64,000 nucleotides of DNA from Rhodococcus ruber NBRC 15591 (GTDB taxonomy: Bacteria > Actinomycetota > Actinomycetes > Mycobacteriales > Mycobacteriaceae): positions 59,657-123,656 of the forward strand of contig NZ_BCXE01000019.1 in assembly GCF_001894945.1 (NCBI RefSeq), given 5' to 3'. The position numbers and the translations under genes were made by a program. Shown here piece by piece: positions 15,339-23,547 of the stretch. The notes under the pieces are model-generated. The model was not told where the DNA came from and searched no databases. It worked only from the letters and a program-made list of their open reading frames with translations. The stretch's first letter is position 1. Each line of letters starts with the position of its first letter.

Positions 15339-18300
15339 GTGTCCGGTGACGCCGCTGCACGTTCCGCTGATCCGCCCCCGAGGGAGCTCGCGGACGAATT
15401 GGGCGCGGCCGGTTTCGTCGAGCCGCGGGTGGCAGGGCGGGGAGGGTTCGGCATCGTCTACCGCTGTCGTCAGCCCGCCCTCGACCGAGTGGTAGCGGTC
15501 AAGGTGATGAGCCCCAGTCCGGACGAGACCGACCGCGTGCGGTTTCTGCGCGAGCAGCAGGCGATGGGCCGGCTGTCGGGGCATCCGAACATCGTGCACG
15601 TGCTCGAGGCCGGCGTCACCCGTACCGGGCGTCCCTTCATCGTGATGCCGTTCCACCGCCGGGACTCCCTCGAAGCGTGGATCGACCGGCGCGGGGCCCG
15701 CACGGTCGCCGAGGTTCTCGACATCGGCATCAAGGTGGCCGGGGCGCTCGAGACGGCGCATCGGGCGGGTGTCCTGCACCGCGACGTCAAACCGGCGAAC
15801 ATCCTGATCTCCGAGTACGGCGAACCGCAACTGACCGATTTCGGGATCGCCCGGCTGTCGGATCGGCAGGACACCACGCGGGGCTTGGTGGTGGGCTCGC
15901 CCGCCTACACCGCGCCGGAGCTGCTGCACGGGCAGTCTCCGTCGGTCGTCTCGGACGTCTACGGACTCGGCGCCACCTTGTTCACCGCTCTGGCCGGCCG
16001 GCCTGCCTACGCGCGCCGCCGTGGGGAGGAACTGGTGGCGCAGCTGCTGCGGATCAGCACCGAACCGATTCCGGATCTGCGCGAGCGGGATGTTCCGGAG
16101 GGGGTGTGTGCGGTGATCGAGCAGGCGATGGCCCGGGAGCCCGCCCACCGTTTCGGTACGGCGGCGGCGTTGGGGGAGGCGCTGCGCAGCGCCGGGACCG
16201 ATCTCGGTTACCTCGTTGCCGACCTGCCGCTGCCGTTGGCCTGGGACGAGGAGAGCCCACCGCAGCAGGAAGGTCGCGAATCCCCCGCGACCGCGGCGTA
16301 TCTGCGCCTCGACCCGTCGGCTGGTGGATCCGTGCCCGCTCGTCCGCCCGCCGCGGCGACCAAGTACCGTCCACCGGTCGCGGCTCATGCGATGGTGCAG
16401 CGCACCCGGTTGCTCGACCGGCTCGGTACCGCGACCCGGGCGCGACTGATCTTGATCCACGGCCCGGCCGGATACGGCAAGACCACCGTGGCCGCCCAGT
16501 ACGTGCGGATGCTCGAGCACGACGGTGGCAAGACCGCGTGGTTGTCGATCGACGAGGACGACAACACCCCCGCCTGGTTTCTCGCGCATCTCGTCGATGC
16601 GGTCACGGTGACCCTGCCCCGGCTGGGCAGAGAGCTGACCCGTGTCCTGGAGGGACACGGGGAGGGTGCCGAGCGGTTCGTGCTGACCACCCTCATCAAC
16701 CGGACACACACGGGCGGGCAGCACATCGCGGTGGTACTCGACGACTGGCACCGGGTGACCAACCCCGCCAGCCGGGCCATCGCCCGGTTCCTGCTCGAGC
16801 AAGGGTGCCACCACTTGCAGCTGGTCGTCACCAGCCGGGCCCGGCAGGGTCTGCCGCTGAGCGGCCTGCGCGTGCACAACGAGTTGATCGAGATCGACGC
16901 CGCCGCATTGCGCTTCGATGTCGACGAGTCCCGCGAGCTGCTCACCGGTACTACCGGATTGACCATGGAGGACAAAGACATTGCCGAGCTCGAGGAAACA
17001 ACCGATGGGTGGGCGGCGGCCCTGCAGCTGGCCTCGCTGGCACTACGCGAACACCATGACCCCCGGACGGTCATCCGCCAGCTGTCGGGCCGGCATCGCG
17101 CCCTCGGCGAGTACCTCGCCGAAAACGTCCTCGACAGCCTCGAACCGGACCTGCTCGACTTCCTGTTGGCCACCGCGGTCAGCGAACGCACGTGCGCAGC
17201 CCTGGCCACCGCCCTGACCGGCCGCCGGGACGCCCAGGCCGTGCTCGAGGACGTCGAAGACCGGGACCTGTTCCTCACCCGGCTCGACGAGGAAGGACAG
17301 TGGTTCCGTTACCACCACCTGTTCACCGACTATCTACGCCGCCGGCTCGAACGAGGCGACCCGGAACGGCTGCACGAGCTGCACCGGACCGCGGCCCGGT
17401 GGTTCGCCGATCAACGCCTGTCGAGTGCGGCGGTCGATCATTTCCGCGCTGCCGGCGACGACGACGCGGCGATCGACGTGGTCGAGCGGGAAGCGATCCC
17501 ACTGCTCGAACAATCCCGGATGAACACTCTGCTCGGGTTGGAGACCAAGCTACCGACGACCGCCGGCGCGATGCGGCCACGCCTGCAGCTGGCGGTGGCC
17601 TGGGCGCACGCACTGCTACACCACCGCACTGCGGCCAACGACGCCCTCAGCCGCCTCGAGACAGTGCTGCCGACCGTGCCCGGCGACGAAGAGGCTGACG
17701 CCCGGGCCGAGGCCTCTCTCATCCGGGCCACCATCACCGTCTTCGACGACCGTCTCGACCACCTCGGCGAGGCACTCGAGGCATGCATCGCCCGCGCCGA
17801 CAGACTCCGTCCGTGGATTCTGTGCGGTGTTGCCGATGTGGCCTCGTTCCGCGAGATCCAGCGGTTCGACTTCGACGAGGCCCGGCGCTGGCAGCAATGG
17901 GCACGCCCGTATCACCGCCGCGCCTCCGGGCCGTTCAGTGTCATCTACGGCTATTGCCTCGATGCGGTGGCCGCACGGGAACAACTCGATCTCGACGGCG
18001 CCGAGACGAGCCTGCGCCACGCCATGCACCTGGCCACCGCTTCCGACGAAGACAATTCCTACAGCTCCCGCCTCACCGGTGCCCTCCTCGGGGAAATGCT
18101 GTACGAACAGGGAAACCTCGCCGAGGCCGAAGGCCTGCTCGACGAGAGCTACAGCCTCGGCGCCGAAGGCGGAACCGTCGAGTTCATGCTCGCCACGTAC
18201 GTCATCGGCGCTCGCCTGAAGCATCGCCTGGGGCAGCACGAACAGGCCGCCGAGCGACTGGCCGAAGGGGAGCGGCTGGCACTGTCACTGCAACTGCCCC

Positions 18301-18818
18301 GTCTGGCGGTGCATATCACCAACGAGCGCATCCGGACCGGCATCGGGATACCGCAGGTCTCCCCGGACGCCTTCCCTGCCGGGCTTCCGAGCGACGTTCC
18401 TGACGGGATCGCCCAGGTCACGGCCGAGACCACGGAAGAGGCGGCAATCCGGCTGCTGCTCGCCGCCGGCTCCGACAGTGACCGGACACACGCGTGCCGG
18501 CGCGCCCGAATCCTCACCGAGTCGATCAGCGCCACCGACCGGCCCCGAGCGTCCCTCTATGCCCGCTTGCTGCTGACCGAGTGCCTTGTCACGGTCGGCT
18601 CACTCGCGGAAGCGGAACGAGTGTTGCTGCCCGTCCTCGAGCAGTGTGCACGGTCGGGGTTGGTCCAGCCGGTCCTCGATACCGGACCCGCTGTGCGAGA
18701 ACTCGTTCGGCGGGTCGGTGCGGACCGGCACGGCCGCAGCATCAGCCCCGCCCTCGGCCACTTCCTCGATCGGCTGCACACAGCACCACGGCCGTCCGCA
18801 ACACCGGAGGACACGTGA
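15339..18818 (+). CDS. PknK-like Ser/Thr kinase fused to MalT-type STAND ATPase
   Basis: A 1159-residue protein. N-terminal Hanks-type kinase (about 25-285): Gly loop GRGGFGIV 33-40, Lys55, Glu72, HRD 147-149, DFG 167-169, APE 192-194. A Pro-rich linker leads to a MalT/LuxR-type STAND ATPase beginning TKYRPPV: Walker A GPAGYGKTT 375-383, Walker B VVLDDWH 465-471. TPR-like helical repeats continue to the end. This order matches M. tuberculosis PknK (1110 residues), but no C-terminal LuxR HTH is evident. GTG 15339 lacks a clear SD. It is soluble by inspection. It lies at a different locus from Rv3080c. Confidence 0.88.
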   Translation: MSGDAAARSADPPPRELADELGAAGFVEPRVAGRGGFGIVYRCRQPALDRVVAVKVMSPSPDETDRVRFLREQQAMGRLSGHPNIVHVLEAGVTRTGRPFIVMPFHRRDSLEAWIDRRGARTVAEVLDIGIKVAGALETAHRAGVLHRDVKPANILISEYGEPQLTDFGIARLSDRQDTTRGLVVGSPAYTAPELLHGQSPSVVSDVYGLGATLFTALAGRPAYARRRGEELVAQLLRISTEPIPDLRERDVPEGVCAVIEQAMAREPAHRFGTAAALGEALRSAGTDLGYLVADLPLPLAWDEESPPQQEGRESPATAAYLRLDPSAGGSVPARPPAAATKYRPPVAAHAMVQRTRLLDRLGTATRARLILIHGPAGYGKTTVAAQYVRMLEHDGGKTAWLSIDEDDNTPAWFLAHLVDAVTVTLPRLGRELTRVLEGHGEGAERFVLTTLINRTHTGGQHIAVVLDDWHRVTNPASRAIARFLLEQGCHHLQLVVTSRARQGLPLSGLRVHNELIEIDAAALRFDVDESRELLTGTTGLTMEDKDIAELEETTDGWAAALQLASLALREHHDPRTVIRQLSGRHRALGEYLAENVLDSLEPDLLDFLLATAVSERTCAALATALTGRRDAQAVLEDVEDRDLFLTRLDEEGQWFRYHHLFTDYLRRRLERGDPERLHELHRTAARWFADQRLSSAAVDHFRAAGDDDAAIDVVEREAIPLLEQSRMNTLLGLETKLPTTAGAMRPRLQLAVAWAHALLHHRTAANDALSRLETVLPTVPGDEEADARAEASLIRATITVFDDRLDHLGEALEACIARADRLRPWILCGVADVASFREIQRFDFDEARRWQQWARPYHRRASGPFSVIYGYCLDAVAAREQLDLDGAETSLRHAMHLATASDEDNSYSSRLTGALLGEMLYEQGNLAEAEGLLDESYSLGAEGGTVEFMLATYVIGARLKHRLGQHEQAAERLAEGERLALSLQLPRLAVHITNERIRTGIGIPQVSPDAFPAGLPSDVPDGIAQVTAETTEEAAIRLLLAAGSDSDRTHACRRARILTESISATDRPRASLYARLLLTECLVTVGSLAEAERVLLPVLEQCARSGLVQPVLDTGPAVRELVRRVGADRHGRSISPALGHFLDRLHTAPRPSATPEDT

Positions 18819-18891
18819 GTCCTCCCACCCCGGGGAACACCGGATCGAGCGCATCGCGACACCGCGATTGCCGCCCCGACGATCCCCCGCG

Positions 18892-19440
18892 CTAGCCGAT
18901 CTCGTAGAACGGAGGGGCGTAGCGGAAGACGCCGCGCAGCTGCGGCCGGTGCGCGGTGAGGGCGCGGGCCTGCAGGTGCGACGCCCATTCGGGCACGTCG
19001 GGATCGACACCGAGCTCGGCGGCCGGGACGAACCCGAAACGCGGGTAGTAGTCCAGGTGCCCGAGCAGCACGACGAGCGGTTCGTCGAGGGCATCCGCCG
19101 CGCCGAGCACCGCGTGCATCAGGGCGCCCCCGACGCCGGCGCGCTGCCACGCCGGCAGCACCCCGATCGGCCCGAGCGCCAGCGCCGGCTCGCCGTCGAC
19201 CGTGCCGCGGGTGACGCACACGTGCCCGACGACCGAGCCCTCGGCTCCGGTTGTGCCCGAGTCCTCGGCTCCGGTTGCGACGAGCGAGAGCCGGGGCAAC
19301 CACGCCGGGCCGGCACGCAGCGCCTCGACGAGGCCGGGCTCGACCGGCTCCACGCCGGCGGGAGCGAGCGGCGCGAATGCGGCGCGGTGCACGTCGCCGA
19401 TCGCAGGGACATCGGCGGGACGTTCTCGTCGGATGAACAC
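18892..19440 (-). CDS. GNAT family N-acetyltransferase
   Basis: A 182-residue acetyltransferase. [20 protein letters not shown] contains the acetyl-CoA-binding Q/RxxGxG/A motif, followed by [16 protein letters not shown], typical of the YhbS-like GNAT subgroup. A Thr/Gly-rich loop with a repeated [14 protein letters not shown] segment lies in the middle. The GTG at 19440 is 6 nt after CACACT on its strand, and it is divergent from deoC 64 bp away. Acceptor unknown. Confidence 0.85.
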   Translation of the reverse strand: MFIRRERPADVPAIGDVHRAAFAPLAPAGVEPVEPGLVEALRAGPAWLPRLSLVATGAEDSGTTGAEGSVVGHVCVTRGTVDGEPALALGPIGVLPAWQRAGVGGALMHAVLGAADALDEPLVVLLGHLDYYPRFGFVPAAELGVDPDVPEWASHLQARALTAHRPQLRGVFRYAPPFYEIG

Positions 19441-19504
19441 CAGAGCAGTGTGGACACCGGCGCCGGGCCGGGCAACGGAATATCGCTGTGGAAAGCTGAC
19501 GGGC

Positions 19505-20170
19505 ATGCCGGAGACCACCCTCACCCGTGCCCGGGTCGCCGCGATGGTCGACCACACCCTGCTCAAACCCGAGGCGTCGGGCGCCGACGTGCGCGCGCTC
19601 GTCGACGAGGCCCGCGAACTCGGGGTCTGGTCGGTCTGCGTGTCGCCGTCGATGCTGCCGCTGCGGGCGGACGGACTCGTCGTCGCCACCGTGGCGGGCT
19701 TCCCGTCGGGCAAGCACCATTCGCTGATCAAGGGCGCCGAGGCCCGGCTCGCCGTGGATCAGGGCGCCGCCGAGATCGACATGGTGATCGACATCGGCGC
19801 GGCCGTCGCGGGGGACTACAACGCGGTGCTCGCCGACATCCTCACCGTCCGGGAGGCGATCGGGTTCGAGCCCGTGCTGAAGGTGATCCTCGAGTCGGCG
19901 GCCCTGTCGGACGAGGCGATCGTCGAGGCGTGCCGGTGCGCCGAGCGGGCGGGCGCGAACTTCGTCAAGACGTCCACCGGGTTCCATCCCGCCGGGGGCG
20001 CGTCCGTGCACGCGGTGCGGCTGATGGCCGAGACCGTGGGCGGCCGGCTCGGCGTCAAGGCCAGCGGCGGCATCCGCACGGCCGAGGCGGCGCTGGCCAT
20101 GATCGAGGCCGGTGCCACCCGGCTCGGCCTGTCCGGCACCCGCGCGGTGCTCGACGGCCTGCCCGAGTGA
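19505..20170 (+). CDS. deoC: Deoxyribose-phosphate aldolase
   Basis: A 221-residue DeoC, which cleaves 2-deoxyribose-5-phosphate to glyceraldehyde-3-phosphate and acetaldehyde in deoxynucleoside catabolism. The Schiff-base Lys155 lies in FVKTSTGF; Asp92 in EIDMV and the Lys in [10 protein letters not shown] complete the active site. ATG 19505 gives the standard length; longer frames read through the divergent GNAT gene. Corresponds to Rv0478 in the syntenic order. Confidence 0.95.
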   Translation: MPETTLTRARVAAMVDHTLLKPEASGADVRALVDEARELGVWSVCVSPSMLPLRADGLVVATVAGFPSGKHHSLIKGAEARLAVDQGAAEIDMVIDIGAAVAGDYNAVLADILTVREAIGFEPVLKVILESAALSDEAIVEACRCAERAGANFVKTSTGFHPAGGASVHAVRLMAETVGGRLGVKASGGIRTAEAALAMIEAGATRLGLSGTRAVLDGLPE

Positions 20171-20183
20171 GCGGGCCGCGGCC

Positions 20184-20921
20184 TCAGCAGTCGAGCTGGT
20201 TCTGCGACTGCTGGCCGGCCGGCGGCTCGGGCATCGTGTAGGCGCCGCCCTCGAGCGTCACCGCGATGCCGGAGTCGGTGACCGACACGGACGTCGCCTG
20301 CATGTCCAGCGGGTACTGCTGCAGGCTCTCGGTGAGGATCTGCACAATGCCGTCGACCAGCGCTGTCGGCAACCCGATGCCGAACAGCGACGCGTCCACC
20401 GTCTCGATCGCGATCGTCCCGTTCCGGGCCTCCGGGCGCACGGTCAGTTCCGCCAGCCCGGCGCCGCCCACGGTGAAGCGGAGGGTGCCGGCGGCCGCGT
20501 CCGGGGTGACGTCGGTGATCAGCGAGCCGAGGGGCAGCGTCTGCACCGTCGCGAGAATGCCCGACGACGGCCACACGACCTCCGCGCTCGAGCTGCCGAT
20601 GGTGCCGGCCCCGGCGGCGCTCTCCCGCAGGTCCACGTCGCGGACCACGGCGTGCACCTGCATCTCCTGAGCGGGGCCGAACGCCGTGTCGTCGCTGTCG
20701 AGCGTGACGGACGAGACCTGCTTGTCCACGAGCGAGAGCAGCACCGGTTTCCACCCGAGATCCACGTCGACGTTCGTGCCGAGTTCGCTCTCGAACGACT
20801 GCGCGAGGCAGTTGGTGGCACGGTTGCGGACGTACACCTCGGCGCCGACGAGCACCGCGACCAGCGCGACGGCGAGGACGATGCCGATGGTGGCGAAGGG
20901 GACACGCTTCCGGTTCGTCAT
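20184..20921 (-). CDS. DUF2993 (LmeA-like) membrane-anchored lipid-binding protein
   Basis: A 245-residue protein. An N-terminal membrane anchor (about 8-28) is followed by a DUF2993 domain (about 33-225) with the family's beta-rich WKPVLLSLVDKQVSSVTL and PLGSLITDV segments, and a Pro/Gln-rich end. The M. tuberculosis relative LmeA binds phosphatidylinositol and affects lipomannan assembly; that role is not shown here. It sits after deoC on the opposite strand, like Rv0479c. It is divergent from the AbiEi-type gene. Confidence 0.82.
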   Translation of the reverse strand: MTNRKRVPFATIGIVLAVALVAVLVGAEVYVRNRATNCLAQSFESELGTNVDVDLGWKPVLLSLVDKQVSSVTLDSDDTAFGPAQEMQVHAVVRDVDLRESAAGAGTIGSSSAEVVWPSSGILATVQTLPLGSLITDVTPDAAAGTLRFTVGGAGLAELTVRPEARNGTIAIETVDASLFGIGLPTALVDGIVQILTESLQQYPLDMQATSVSVTDSGIAVTLEGGAYTMPEPPAGQQSQNQLDC

Positions 20922-20997
20922 GGTTCCGGATTCTCCCGAAGAACTCTGAGGAAGGTCTGTGAAGATGCGCCGCCGGGACCGGAAAGTGTGAGGTGTA

Positions 20998-21019
20998 CCA
21001 CAGTTGTTCGGTACTGTGG
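20998..21019. promoter_or_regulatory. Dyad overlapping the AbiEi-type gene promoter
   Basis: CCACAGT-N8-ACTGTGG is a perfect 7-bp dyad whose right arm covers the -10 TACTGT (21012-21017) of the gene at 21024. AbiEi antitoxins are known to repress their own promoters through inverted repeats, so this is a natural candidate operator. Confidence 0.6.
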
Positions 21020-21023
21020 CGGC

Positions 21024-21641
21024 ATGACGGGCTGGACGGAACCTGAACACGACGCCTCCGGCCGGGTGGATCCGGACGAGGCCCTGCGACACACCGCGCT
21101 CGCCCAGGCGGGCTTCTTCACCACGCGGCAGGCCGTGGCCCACGGCATCGCCACGATCGACTTCGTCGGCCGGATCGCGGCCGGGCACTGGGTCCGGATC
21201 CAGACGGATCTGTTCCGGCTCGGTGACAGCCCGCACACGAAGTTCGACGAATTCGCGCAGTGGTGCGCCTGGTACGAGGGCGCCGCGGTGGTCTCCCACC
21301 AGAGCGCGGCGGACCTGCACGGCATGGGCCACCTGCAACCCCGCTTCCTGCACCTGTCGACGGCCGACCAGCGGACGGTGCCGAGCAACCGGCTCGCCCT
21401 GCACCACCGGCAGCTGCGCGAGCAGGACTGCGAGCAGGTGGGGTGCTTCCGCATCACGACCCCCGCGCGGACCGCCGTCGACCTGGCGGCGGGCGGAGTC
21501 TCCCAGGAGGTGCTCGACGAGCTCGTCGGCGACGCCATCGCCATCGGACGGGTCACCTCGGCGCAGCTGCACGCCGCGGTCGTCGATCAGCCCGCGGCCG
21601 TCGCCGACCGCATCGAGCTCGCGCTGCTCGCGGCCGGCTGA
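21024..21641 (+). CDS. Type IV AbiEi-family antitoxin-domain protein (orphan)
   Basis: A 205-residue protein. An N-terminal winged HTH (ALAQAGFFTTRQAVAHGI, about 24-41) is followed by RIAAGHWVRIQTDLFRLG, typical of the AbiEi antitoxin HTH. The second domain has VSHQSAADLHGMG and RTAVDLAAGG, seen in the DUF559/AbiEi_4 group. No AbiEii nucleotidyltransferase toxin is adjacent. ATG 21024 is 6 nt after TACTGT, so it is probably leaderless. Its 3' end overlaps the convergent methyltransferase gene by 55 nt. It may be a regulator or a solitary antitoxin. Confidence 0.75.
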   Translation: MTGWTEPEHDASGRVDPDEALRHTALAQAGFFTTRQAVAHGIATIDFVGRIAAGHWVRIQTDLFRLGDSPHTKFDEFAQWCAWYEGAAVVSHQSAADLHGMGHLQPRFLHLSTADQRTVPSNRLALHHRQLREQDCEQVGCFRITTPARTAVDLAAGGVSQEVLDELVGDAIAIGRVTSAQLHAAVVDQPAAVADRIELALLAAG

Positions 21642-22420
21642 GTCTGCGCGGGGGCGACGAAGTCCCACGGCACGGTCAGCACACAGTCCCGCAGGCGACG
21701 GCGTTGCGGCGCCGCCGGCACCCCCTGGGCGCGCAACAGGTCCAGGGTCGCGCGCCAGCGCACGCGCGGCCCGAACGCCGCGTGCGGGGCCGCCGCCGCC
21801 CAGGCCCGATCCGCCACCTGCAGCAGCTCGTGGATCCGTTCCCCCGGCACATTGCGGTGGATCAGCGCCTTCGGCAGCCGCTCGGCCAGGTCCGACGGTG
21901 TGGCCGAATGGAACGGGCTCCACGCGAGGGTGAGCGTGCGCGGGCCGTGCTCGTCGAGCAGCACCCATGCGCACCGCCGGCCCAGTTCGTCGCACGTGCC
22001 GTCGAGCAGCAGCCCGCCCGGTGCGAGCCCGGCCCGCAGCCGAGCCCACGCCGGCGCCACCGCCTCCTCCGGGTACTGACGCAACACGTTGAATGCGCGG
22101 ATCAGCACCGGCCGGAGCCCGGCCAGCTCGAAGCCCCCGCGGGCGAACTCCACGCCGTCGCGGCCCGGCACCACCCGCTCGGGATCGATCTCGAGACCCA
22201 CCACCCGCAGCCGGCGGCGCACCGTGCGCAGCCGCGCGGCCAGTTCGAGGGTGGTCACCGGCATCGCGCCGTAACCGAGGTCGACGACGAGCGCATCGTC
22301 CCGCGAGTGCAGGACGCGGGCGACGTCGGGATGGTGCATCAGCCACCGGTCGCTGCGGCGCAGGCGATTGATGCCCGTGGTGCCGCGGGTGACGACACCT
22401 TCCGGGCGCGGTACGCGCAC
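21587..22420 (-). CDS. Class I SAM-dependent methyltransferase-like protein
   Basis: A 277-residue protein. LVVDLGYGAMPVTTLELAARL (about 44-64) is a variant SAM motif I, followed by VVGLEIDPERV (acidic motif II) and a GGLLLDGTCDELG segment. A GTG at 22420 is used; no clear SD is seen. The C-terminus is Ala/Ser-rich and lies over the end of the AbiEi-type gene, so it may have grown by loss of an earlier stop. It follows the DUF2505 gene by 9 bp on the same strand. Acceptor unknown. Confidence 0.75.
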   Translation of the reverse strand: MRVPRPEGVVTRGTTGINRLRRSDRWLMHHPDVARVLHSRDDALVVDLGYGAMPVTTLELAARLRTVRRRLRVVGLEIDPERVVPGRDGVEFARGGFELAGLRPVLIRAFNVLRQYPEEAVAPAWARLRAGLAPGGLLLDGTCDELGRRCAWVLLDEHGPRTLTLAWSPFHSATPSDLAERLPKALIHRNVPGERIHELLQVADRAWAAAAPHAAFGPRVRWRATLDLLRAQGVPAAPQRRRLRDCVLTVPWDFVAPAQTQPAASSASSMRSATAAG

Positions 22421-22429
22421 GGGGGGGAA

Positions 22430-22936
22430 CTACCCGAACCGGCGCGCGAGCCAGTCGGCGGTGATCTCCGCCTCGGTGCGGAACAGGTCGACGAGGTTGA
22501 CGAGCATGAGCTGCTCGAGTTTGCCGCCGATGAACGGCAGGAAGACCTTGGCCTCCGACGTGGTGCGCAGGGTGCTGCCCCCGTCCGAGGCGAACAGTTC
22601 CATCGTGCCGGTGAGGCTGCCGGGCCCGGCGGGGATCGAGGCCTGGTAGCTGCCGGTGATCGTGTCGCCGAGGGGGGTGTAGGTCTCCTTGCGGGTGATG
22701 ACCATGTCCTTCTTCATCACCGTCCGGGCGATCTCGGGCAGTTCCGTGCGGGGCAGGACGTGGTGCAGGACCAGGTCGATACCGTCGTCCGACACCTCGA
22801 ACTCGGCGAGATGGTTCTCGGAGTACTTGCGCATCTCCACGATGCGCGCCTCCCAGTGCGTGCGGTCCGAGAGCGCCTCGTACACCTGCTCCGGGCTGTA
22901 CGGATAGCGGGCGGAGTAGTCGATTCGCCGTGCCAT
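22430..22936 (-). CDS. DUF2505 (SRPBCC-fold) protein, copy 1
   Basis: A 168-residue DUF2505 protein of the START/SRPBCC fold, a hydrophobic-ligand-binding cup. Hallmarks: ARYPYSPEQVYEALSDRTHWEARI at the N-terminus and FLPFIGGKLEQLMLVNLVDLF near the C-terminus. ATG 22936 is 8 nt after TAACCT. It is a paralogue of the gene at 23021 on the same strand, suggesting tandem duplication. Ligand unknown. Confidence 0.85.
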   Translation of the reverse strand: MARRIDYSARYPYSPEQVYEALSDRTHWEARIVEMRKYSENHLAEFEVSDDGIDLVLHHVLPRTELPEIARTVMKKDMVITRKETYTPLGDTITGSYQASIPAGPGSLTGTMELFASDGGSTLRTTSEAKVFLPFIGGKLEQLMLVNLVDLFRTEAEITADWLARRFG

Positions 22937-22952
22937 GACAGCCGAGGTTACC

Positions 22953-22968
22953 GGTTCGTTACCGAACC
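22953..22968. promoter_or_regulatory. Palindrome upstream of DUF2505 copy 1
   Basis: GGTTCG-TTAC-CGAACC, a perfect 6-bp dyad just upstream of the -10 (TAACCT) on the minus strand, within the 84-bp gap between the two DUF2505 paralogues. It is a candidate operator; the binding protein is unknown. Confidence 0.45.
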
Positions 22969-23020
22969 ACGGAAATCGTCACGGCTCCGCAACGGCACGT
23001 CGGTGCGGTTCGGACAGCCG

Positions 23021-23524
23021 TCAGTGCGGTTCGGACAGCCACTGCGCTGTGAACGTGCGCTCGACGTCGAACAGTTCGACGATCTGCTCGACGATGATGC
23101 CCTCGATCTTGCCGCCGAGGAAGGGGATCCGCACCTCGGCGGTGCCGTCGATCTCCACGATGGTGCCCGAGCCGTCCGGGGCCATCGTGGACGTGCCGTC
23201 CACCTTGCCGGGCAGCCCGTCCACGTGCGCGGAGAAGCTGCCCGTCGCGCGGTCCCCGCTCAGCGGCTGCCACGACTCGTGCCGATGGATGACCAGGTCG
23301 CCGGGATGGAAGTTGGTGACGAAGCTCGGCAGGTGCTCGGCCGGGATGGACTGCGTCATGTGCAGGTCGATCGTCCCGTCGCCGATGCGCACGTCCTCGA
23401 GGGTCGCGCCCGGGCCGCCGATCTCCGCCAGCCGGGTCCGCCAGTAGTTCTCGTCGACGAGCGCCGCGTGCACCGTGGCGACGGGGAACGCGTAGTGCGA
23501 GTAATGGTCGATGCGGCTGCCCAT
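23021..23524 (-). CDS. DUF2505 (SRPBCC-fold) protein, copy 2
   Basis: A 167-residue paralogue of the gene at 22430 with the same landmarks (FPVATVHAALVDENYWRTRL; IPFLGGKIEGIIVEQIVELF). ATG 23524 is 7 nt after TAGCGT on its strand and only 23 bp from the divergent murB start. The conserved position beside murB suggests an envelope-linked role, but function is unknown. Confidence 0.85.
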   Translation of the reverse strand: MGSRIDHYSHYAFPVATVHAALVDENYWRTRLAEIGGPGATLEDVRIGDGTIDLHMTQSIPAEHLPSFVTNFHPGDLVIHRHESWQPLSGDRATGSFSAHVDGLPGKVDGTSTMAPDGSGTIVEIDGTAEVRIPFLGGKIEGIIVEQIVELFDVERTFTAQWLSEPH

Positions 23525-23531
23525 GGTCGGC

Positions 23532-23541
23532 ACGCTACCGT
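23532..23541. promoter_or_regulatory. Overlapping head-to-head -10 elements (DUF2505 / murB)
   Basis: TAGCGT on the minus strand (23537-23532) and TACCGT on the plus strand (23536-23541) share one TA dinucleotide. Each ends 6-7 nt before its start codon, so both mRNAs look leaderless and the promoters cannot be open at the same time. The upstream promoter parts lie inside the neighbour's coding sequence. Confidence 0.65.
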
Positions 23542-23547
23542 TTGCGG

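Noticed and set aside
21024..22420. Complete type IV toxin-antitoxin pair
   Set aside because: The neighbour at 21587-22420 has a SAM-binding motif rather than an AbiEii nucleotidyltransferase motif and is on the opposite strand.
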